Source of the DNA: Thermothielavioides terrestris NRRL 8126
Taxonomy: Eukaryota > Ascomycota > Sordariomycetes > Sordariales > Chaetomiaceae
Reading direction: 5' to 3'
Assembly: GCF_000226115.1 (NCBI RefSeq)
Contig: NC_016458.1
Coordinates: 2,480,001-2,544,000, forward strand
DNA: 64,000 nucleotides
Under the pieces are notes generated by a model that did not search any database, was not told the origin of the DNA, and saw nothing but the letters and a program-made list of their open reading frames with translations. Positions 58,154 to 64,000 of the stretch are shown piece by piece. Every line of letters begins with the position of its first letter. The first letter of the stretch is position 1. A program made the position numbers and the translations under genes.

Positions 58154-59914
58154 ATGACGGTCTCGCTGCACTGCTCAGCGCCACTCGTCGATGCGGCGCA
58201 CCCTCCAATGCCTCGCAGGCAATCGTGCGACCGTTGCCATCAGCAAAAGGTCCGATGCGTTACCGAAGCGGCGGACGGCGCCTCGGGCCGTGAAGGGACC
58301 ACGGAAGCAAACAATTCAAACACAGCTGAGCATATGAGCGCAGAGACTCCATGCGTGCGGTGTAAGAATGCCGGCGCCGTCTGCATATACAGCCGTAGGC
58401 TTCCGGATCGCACGCCACCGCGAGCCCGCAACGCTAACAGCGAAGCCACAGCCCAGCTACGTTCCGGCCGCCCAAAGCTTCACCGAGATTCACCGACACG
58501 AAGGAGGCCGAGGAGGGTCTCGAGAGGCGCACCAGCGACCCCGCTATCACCAATCTCGTCGCCGTCAAGCTCGAGCCCAGTGTGGTCTCAGCCGCCATCT
58601 GTCGTTCCCTCATCAGTGGGAACTGGGTTGGCGAACCAGGGGCATCTCCCTCTTCGCGAGTCTTACCACGAGGCCGCCCCCCAAACGGTCCCTTTGCTCT
58701 CCCCCGTGGCTACTCCCACAACTTGCGAGTCCTGGAGCCAACACGAGCTCGGTCTGGATGGGCCATTGACTCCGGAGTCGTGGTTCCTATCGCCGTTCAG
58801 TCAGAGTGCCAGCCAGGCTATGACCGACATGGCCCATCTCACCTCGTTCTCGGACGCCGCCACCGCCACCTCTATCCCTTGTGTGCCCCTATTCGAGGGG
58901 CCCATCCCTGACAGGGCTTCGGAGACGGAAAACGCCTTGGGAATATATTCATGGCTCTATTCCAACCCGGTCGACTACACCTTCCAGGAAATAGCCCAGA
59001 TCACTCAGCGCATCCACGCTGCAGCCCTGCGCATAACATCGCCAGCCACGACGTCGGTCCCGCTGTCATCACCAGCAGTCAGCGACATCCTCGATGCCGC
59101 CAACACTCTCGTCTACCTTGTACACGCCTACGCCTCCAAACAGCCAACCCTCCCCTCGCAAGCACCCTTAGACAGCAGCAGGACAATTCCCAGACCCGAA
59201 CCGGCAGAAGGCCCCCCCGTATCACCACCAACCCACAACACCAACCCACCGGACCACTGCATCAGCAGTTGCGTTCCCTCCTCCCCAGCAACCGCCATCG
59301 ACGACGCGCTCGACGCCTCGATCCGTCTCACCATCCACGCAGCCCACCAGGCCCTGCTCGGCGTGTTCGACGCGCTGTCCGCCTCCTGCCTGCTCTACCT
59401 AACAGCGGGCCCGCAGCAGCAGCAGCAGCACCAGCACCAGCAAACCAACCCCCACGCAGCGCCACCACAAACCGGCTGCCCGTCCGTGCCGCCATCGCTC
59501 TCGCAGATCGCGGCGACGACAAACCTGCTGCGCTCCCTGCTCGACCAGCTGGACCGCGTTGTCCTGGCGCTGGGTAATGCAGGGCCGGCTCAGGCGCAGC
59601 AGCAGCAGCAGCAGCAGCAGCAAGAGGATACGTCGTGTGGCGAGTCGCTGCCGCTGTCCATGACAGCCGGGGAGGAAACGGGGGCGTGTTATGAGCGGTT
59701 GGATCAACATTATCAGCAGCATAATCATTTTCAACACCACCAACAGCATCATCATCGCTATCATCACCCCAGCGGAAAGACCGGGCTAGGAGGGGCCTGG
59801 TTGGAAGATGGCACAGGCTCGCTTGTTCATGAGATGGAGCGGCGGCAGACACGGGTGAGGGAGCAGGTGGAGACGGTTGAGCTGCTGCTGAGGCGTGGGG
59901 GTGTATTATTCTGA
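58154..59914 (+). CDS. Zn(II)2Cys6 transcription factor, AflR-like arrangement
   Basis: Nuclear DNA-binding regulator of 586 residues, single exon. The zinc cluster is C25-C28-C35-C67-C70-C77 (SCDRCHQQKVRC .. CVRCKNAGAVC). The 31-residue loop between the third and fourth Cys is longer than the usual 5-12. A Ser/Pro/Thr-rich region follows (RRPRRVSRGAPATPLSPISS), then acidic and proline-rich segments. The C-terminus is a helical part (AIDDALDASIRLTIHAAHQALLGVFDALSASCL) similar to the AflR-type regulatory domain, interrupted by Gln and His runs. A second possible start, M19 (MPRRQSCDRC), fits many relatives. Targets are unknown; no secondary-metabolism core gene is visible nearby, although the SRPBCC gene lies downstream. 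Confidence 0.85.
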   Translation: MTVSLHCSAPLVDAAHPPMPRRQSCDRCHQQKVRCVTEAADGASGREGTTEANNSNTAEHMSAETPCVRCKNAGAVCIYSRRLPDRTPPRARNANSEATAQLRSGRPKLHRDSPTRRRPRRVSRGAPATPLSPISSPSSSSPVWSQPPSVVPSSVGTGLANQGHLPLRESYHEAAPQTVPLLSPVATPTTCESWSQHELGLDGPLTPESWFLSPFSQSASQAMTDMAHLTSFSDAATATSIPCVPLFEGPIPDRASETENALGIYSWLYSNPVDYTFQEIAQITQRIHAAALRITSPATTSVPLSSPAVSDILDAANTLVYLVHAYASKQPTLPSQAPLDSSRTIPRPEPAEGPPVSPPTHNTNPPDHCISSCVPSSPATAIDDALDASIRLTIHAAHQALLGVFDALSASCLLYLTAGPQQQQQHQHQQTNPHAAPPQTGCPSVPPSLSQIAATTNLLRSLLDQLDRVVLALGNAGPAQAQQQQQQQQQEDTSCGESLPLSMTAGEETGACYERLDQHYQQHNHFQHHQQHHHRYHHPSGKTGLGGAWLEDGTGSLVHEMERRQTRVREQVETVELLLRRGGVLF

Positions 59915-61663
59915 CTTTGTATGATTATGTATGTACGAAGGATGATGCCCGATTCTTTCAACCATGAATCGGTGCAAGATCCAGCTCCTGACATTTTGTT
60001 AGGTGCTGTTTACTTAGATAAATTAGTGATTGTGCCAGCGTGTATGTTCGCTGCAATTGACTCATTAATCGAGCTGGCTCAGCACCGAGTCTCTCTGGCA
60101 TTTGAGCAGGTTCTCGAGGTCGCCGCGATATTTCCCCCACTTGAGCAAGTGCTTGTCAGGGTCCACGGGCAAACCGGGAACAAGCTCGCTCATGTTCTTG
60201 GAGTCATCGCCTATCATGTCGATGTACCATTTTGTGCGACGGACGGTTGGCCGCCGCATACCTGACCTGGGGTGTGAGTCTGCTACAGTGCCCTCGAAGC
60301 AGGTCTTGCGGAGCCACATGGGTCCCTGGATCACAAGGGGAAAAGGGCAAGCCGAGTCCACAGGCACCGTGAGACACATGCAGTCGGAGCAATCCGCTAG
60401 CTTGCTGGCTAATCATTGCTCGTGATGCTGCACATGTCGCTGACCGCACTGACAACAGGAGGGTAAGCAATTCTTGATACGGGCAGGTGAGGAATTGCTG
60501 TCTTATTCAAGGAGCAAATCTTATACTTCAAATCTGCCCTGGCTGCATTCCGCGCACGAGATACAATTGGAAACCAAGAGCATGAGAAATGGGCGTCCCA
60601 GCTCCCCCATCTGGCTTCAACGGAAAGACGTACCAAGTGCGAGCAACTCTAGCAGCGCCCGTGGGCCATTCTCATCCCAAGGTTCAAAGAGAGGCAGATC
60701 TATGCAGCCCACCACACCTATCATCATTGGGGGAATGCATTGCCGCGGGTAGTGGGCTCGGTTCTGAAGCTGGGTCGGATGCTAAGCATCCCTTCTGTTG
60801 GGCGAAGGTGGTAGAGAAGCGCGTTAGCCAAGGCTTGTGGAACTGATATAATCAGGTAGTTCAGACCCGCCGTCAGCTCTAAATGGAGCACAGTCTCCTC
60901 TAACTGCCCTATAACTCCGTCTAACTTCATGCCTAGGTACCTGGTAGTTTTCCGTCAAAGAAACTCGTTCGATACAGCGCCTCAAACATGGGTGAGCTTG
61001 CTTTTGGAGTGAGTCGCATGCACCACGCTCACTACTTCCCCCCTCTCTCAAGGCTGCTCCCAATAAATACTACAGCGGCCGGTCGTGCTCGTCACGGAAC
61101 GGTTGATGCCCAAGCCTTAAAACGTTCTAGCAAAAAACCGCCGTCAAGGCCAGAGGCACCTGGTGAGAGCAGTGGGACGCGAAAGACTGTGTCAGGCTGC
61201 CTGATGCTGCGAGCCCAGTTGAAATCTTTCTCTCCGCGGACGATTGGCCACTTCATTTAAGACATCCGAAGTCTGGCAAGCCGAACCGGGATCGCGGAGA
61301 ACGATACCGCCGGTCAAGGACGCCGTATACTCAACGAAACAGATTCTTTCCTCACGAAGGCTTAGCTACCACTCGACTTACTACATAGCAGTGTCCCAGC
61401 CAACACATAATTACATGGAGTCTGTACTGTCGAACTGGCCAATATTTGTGGCTTCGGTAATTTTCGGCTGCTCCGACGGCGTCAGGAGCCCGCCGGATTT
61501 TTCGGCGTTGAATTCCGGTCCTGCGGATTCCCTCATTAATTCCAGCGATCCCAGAAGATCAGTCATTGCATATGGTCCGCCGGCGGGTTCATCCATCAAG
61601 AGGCTGCGGGCACAGCTTTTTGGCGTGGTTGGCTTTCCGACGCCCGTGTGGCCTCCCGCCAAG
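59915..61663. other. Intergenic
   Basis: About 1.7 kb between the regulator and the SRPBCC gene. A minus-strand frame at 60065-60379 (104 codons) shows no known domain. Presumed SRPBCC promoter at the right end. Confidence 0.5.
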
Positions 61664-62304
61664 ATGGTACATATCAGCTCCGAGATCGAAATAAACCGAC
61701 CCCCTGCCGATGTCCGAGCCGTGGTAGGTAGTCAATGACAAGCCCATCTGGTTGCCTCTCTTTTCTTCATCATCTTCGATCTGTGTGGTTCCTAACCCGG
61801 TGTTGTAGGTCCTCGACTTCCCCAACTGGCCTCAATGGCTCAAGACCGGGCTCCTCCTCAGGCCGCTCGACACGACCAAGCCCGGGACAGCTCTAAGGCG
61901 CGGAGACAAGCTCCACAGCGACTTCGAGGGCATCGTCGTGAAGCCCGTAGTGGTGGTACGTTACCCAGTCCCTCCCACCTCACGCGTCAATCCCCTCTCA
62001 GGCATGAGCAAGCACTGTTCGTCAAAAACACCTTGACAATCCTGCTCTCACACTCTGAACGCAGGAAAACACACCCGCAACCTTCCAATGGCGGGGATCC
62101 TTCCACGGCCTGATCAAGGGGCATCACAGCGTCTTCTTCAAGGACAGCGAGAAGACGCTCGGCGGAACGACGCTCGTGCACAGCGAGGAGGTCAAGGGCG
62201 TGCTGGCTTTCATGTTCAGGAAGAAGGCTAAGCAGGGCAAGGTTACCCAGGAGGCCATCAGGGGGTTCAACAGGGATCTGAAGGCAAGGGCTGAGGCGCT
62301 CTGA
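61664..62304 (+). CDS. SRPBCC/START-like small-molecule-binding protein
   Basis: Protein of 148 residues in the SRPBCC (polyketide cyclase/dehydrase-like) fold, which binds a hydrophobic ligand in a deep pocket. Exons: 61664..61723, 61809..61955, 62065..62304, all phase 0, introns 85 and 109 nt. The first strand and helix read HISSEIEINRPPADVRAVVLDFPNWPQW; the middle strands LHSDFEGIVVKPVVV and ATFQWRGSFHGLIKGHHSVFF; then GGTTLVHSEEVKG, and a long C-terminal helix VTQEAIRGFNRDLKARAEAL that would cap the pocket. The N-terminal pattern with a Pro in IxRPPADV and the PNW motif are typical of fungal and bacterial members. Ligand and function are unknown. The upstream frame is open, but the ATG at 61664 fits the fold start. 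Confidence 0.85.
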
Positions 62305-63274
62305 CTGTACTACTGGTGGTTTACTGAATGTCCAGGTAGCTCGGGTTGAAGCCAGGCCGTACAAGGCGTTTGTTTTTCTTCTCGGGATCCAACCCCTCCG
62401 TCTCCTGGTTCCGGCATATATGGCACAGAAGCTGCTGCTGCGTCCTTCCTGGAGAACAGTGTTCGGAGAGCGGTCGAGAACTCCCCGCCTCCCGGGGGTG
62501 TCCGAGCGAGTGGATTTCAAATTCGGACTCGACTTCCCCTGAACTCGGGATGATAAACCACGGGTTGGAGGGAGCAGCCATCACCAGAGCGGTTTAGCGA
62601 AGGCGGCCCCAAAGAGCGACGCCTTTCTAGGTTTTGACATTCTGCGCAGCTTACCTGCCTGTTGCCGAGGGTTCGGATACACCATTCCGGTTGAAGAGTT
62701 GCTCGGACTTGGATGTCTTCCCTCCCAACACTGGTGTATTAGCAATTGATCCTACCGCAACGCTGTGGATGTCCAGATAAAGCTGCAGTGTTTATAATTC
62801 GGCTCTCGCTCGCCCGAGCTTCGCCAAGCTTTACGCCGAACGAGAGGCGGACTTCGGCTTATCTGGGTGCGAAGCTGCGTGGCCTGTGGGGTAAAACCTG
62901 GGGTAATTCTGGGGAAGACATATTCCCGGATTAGCTCCTCGAAGCTATCCCTACTCGATGCTAAACCACCTGCGCTAGCAGCCGACGCTACCGACCCGGT
63001 CTGCTGTGATGACCCGCTGCCATGGCTGCGGAGAGGAGGCTCTCCACCCCGTTCACCCCGTGGGGAAGCCCAGAGTGTTCCATTGGCTCCCTAATTTAGA
63101 GCATCAAGGTTCTGCAGACCACCATCAGGGCTTGAGCTGGAGACAGCTCGGAGCTTATTTCCCCTGGCGTATATAAGCGGGCCTGCCCTCTCCTGGATGT
63201 TATCTTCCTGCACTACAACCACGGCGGCCTGCATGCCAACTGAGGTTCTCAGGATCAGCATCTCCTTGCCCAAC
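62305..63274. other. Intergenic
   Basis: About 970 bp. Presumed promoter of the lyase gene. No gene recognised. Confidence 0.55.
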
Positions 63275-64000
63275 ATGCGGAGTCTCGCGGTGTCTCTGGC
63301 GGCCTCGCTGCTCGCCAATGTCGCCAATGCCTCGCCCACCAAGAAGGCAACGGCACCGTTCTTGACCTCGATTGGCAACCAGACGTGGGTTATTGGCAAC
63401 GATGTGTGGAACATGACACAGGGCCCGCAGTTTGGCGTCAAGCTTTATTACAAGGACCACGACTGCGTCGGCGATGCTTGGGGCCACTACGTGAGCTACA
63501 GTAGGTTCTTGCCACGCTGGAGAGTCCCGACAGAGATCCGGGTTTGCTCACCAAAGCTCGTTCCAGATGGCGCGGCCGACAATCTCGTCTGGACCTCGGC
63601 AAGCATCGTCAAGAACGGGAAGTACAAGGGCGTCCCTTTCATCGACATCCAGTTCACGTCCGACGTGGGCGACATGCACTGGGTCATCTTCGAGGGCCAG
63701 CACGGCGCGTACCAGTACTTTGTCAACCACAATCTGCCGACCCTCGGGGAGTTCAGGACGCTGTGGCGCCTGGACAACACGACCTTCCCCAAGGGCAGGA
63801 CCGTCGACAAGGACGGCACCCTGCCGCCCCTGAGCGACTACATCGCGGCCAACAAGGTGCAGGACGAGACGTGGCTCGCCCCGGACGGGAAGGGCTACAT
63901 CACCAAGTACGACTGGGCGAGCTGGGTCCGGGAGCAGGATTACTACGGCGTGTACGGCGATGAATTCGGCAGCTGGTACATCAATCCTGGGAAGGTAAGA
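63275..64000 (+). CDS. Secreted polysaccharide lyase, probably rhamnogalacturonate lyase (PL4), N-terminal part
   Basis: Extracellular enzyme likely to cleave the rhamnogalacturonan I backbone of pectin by beta-elimination. Exons 63275..63500 and 63567..63994; a following GTAAGA donor at 63995 shows that the gene continues beyond the window. The signal peptide is MRSLAVSLAASLLANVANA. The visible sequence (GVKLYYKDHDCVGDAWGHYVSYNG, DNLVWTSASIV, MHWVIFEGQHGAYQYFVNH, LPTLGEFRTLWRLDNTTFPKG, DEFGSWYINPGK) matches my memory of fungal rhamnogalacturonate lyases of the PL4 type. Catalytic residues cannot be judged without the rest. The frame is open upstream to earlier ATGs; I chose the one that starts the signal peptide. 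Confidence 0.7.
   Translation, partial: MRSLAVSLAASLLANVANASPTKKATAPFLTSIGNQTWVIGNDVWNMTQGPQFGVKLYYKDHDCVGDAWGHYVSYSRFLPRWRVPTEIRVCSPKLVPDGAADNLVWTSASIVKNGKYKGVPFIDIQFTSDVGDMHWVIFEGQHGAYQYFVNHNLPTLGEFRTLWRLDNTTFPKGRTVDKDGTLPPLSDYIAANKVQDETWLAPDGKGYITKYDWASWVREQDYYGVYGDEFGSWYINPGKVR

Noticed and set aside
60065..60379. 104-codon minus-strand frame
   Set aside because: Reads fairly protein-like but has no motif, signal or splice partner I can support.

Overview
The window is nuclear DNA of a filamentous ascomycete, most likely a Sordariomycete and quite possibly a lignocellulose-degrading Sordariales/Chaetomiaceae-type fungus. The evidence is GC-rich coding sequence, small genes on both strands, and short introns (about 48-131 nt) with GT..CTGAC/CTAAC..AG signals. 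The gene content fits too: AA9 lytic polysaccharide monooxygenase with CBM1, secreted GH2 hydrolase, a probable rhamnogalacturonate lyase, vanillyl-alcohol-oxidase-like enzyme, Zn2Cys6 and C2H2 regulators, and a decayed pogo/Fot1 transposase. The species assignment is inference.

Layout. 1-776 (-): 5' part of an MFS transporter. 2929-6264 (-): VIT/von Willebrand A protein with an SLFG-repeat tail. 7476-8950 (-): PAP2-type membrane phosphotransferase. 8951-13211: gene-poor, holding a ~400-bp inverted-repeat element. 13212-17177 (+): large acidic repeat protein with SUMO-interaction-like motifs. 18081-19226 (+) and 19365-21871 (-): a convergent pair, a two-TM fungal protein and a class B asparagine synthetase. 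24175-24870 (+): small secreted protein. 26298-28480 (+): secreted GH2 enzyme. 29996-30524 (+): small ankyrin protein. 30943-32571 (-) and 33074-35052 (+): divergent FAD monooxygenase and vanillyl-alcohol-oxidase-like flavoenzyme. 36678-39783 (+): zinc-cluster/C2H2 protein. 42452-43755 (-): AA9-CBM1. 45184-46327: dead pogo-type transposase. 47018-47468 (-): cysteine-rich secreted peptide with a Kex2-like site. 50025-52824 (+): cupin-like/TPR/ankyrin/TIR-HET-like protein. 53463-54572 (-): nuclear-looking hypothetical protein. 56878-57280: second copy of the inverted-repeat element. 58154-59914 (+): Zn2Cys6 regulator. 61664-62304 (+): SRPBCC protein. 63275-end (+): start of a probable PL4 lyase.

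Working together. The secreted enzymes (AA9, GH2, probable PL4) point to plant cell-wall breakdown. The divergent flavoenzyme pair could act on lignin-derived phenolics from one shared promoter. The two features most worth following are the TIR/HET-like multidomain protein, whose layout resembles a sensor-effector immune protein, and the short element family with telomere-like repeats in its core. All gene models were assembled by eye from reading frames, splice signals and remembered family motifs; no database search was run.
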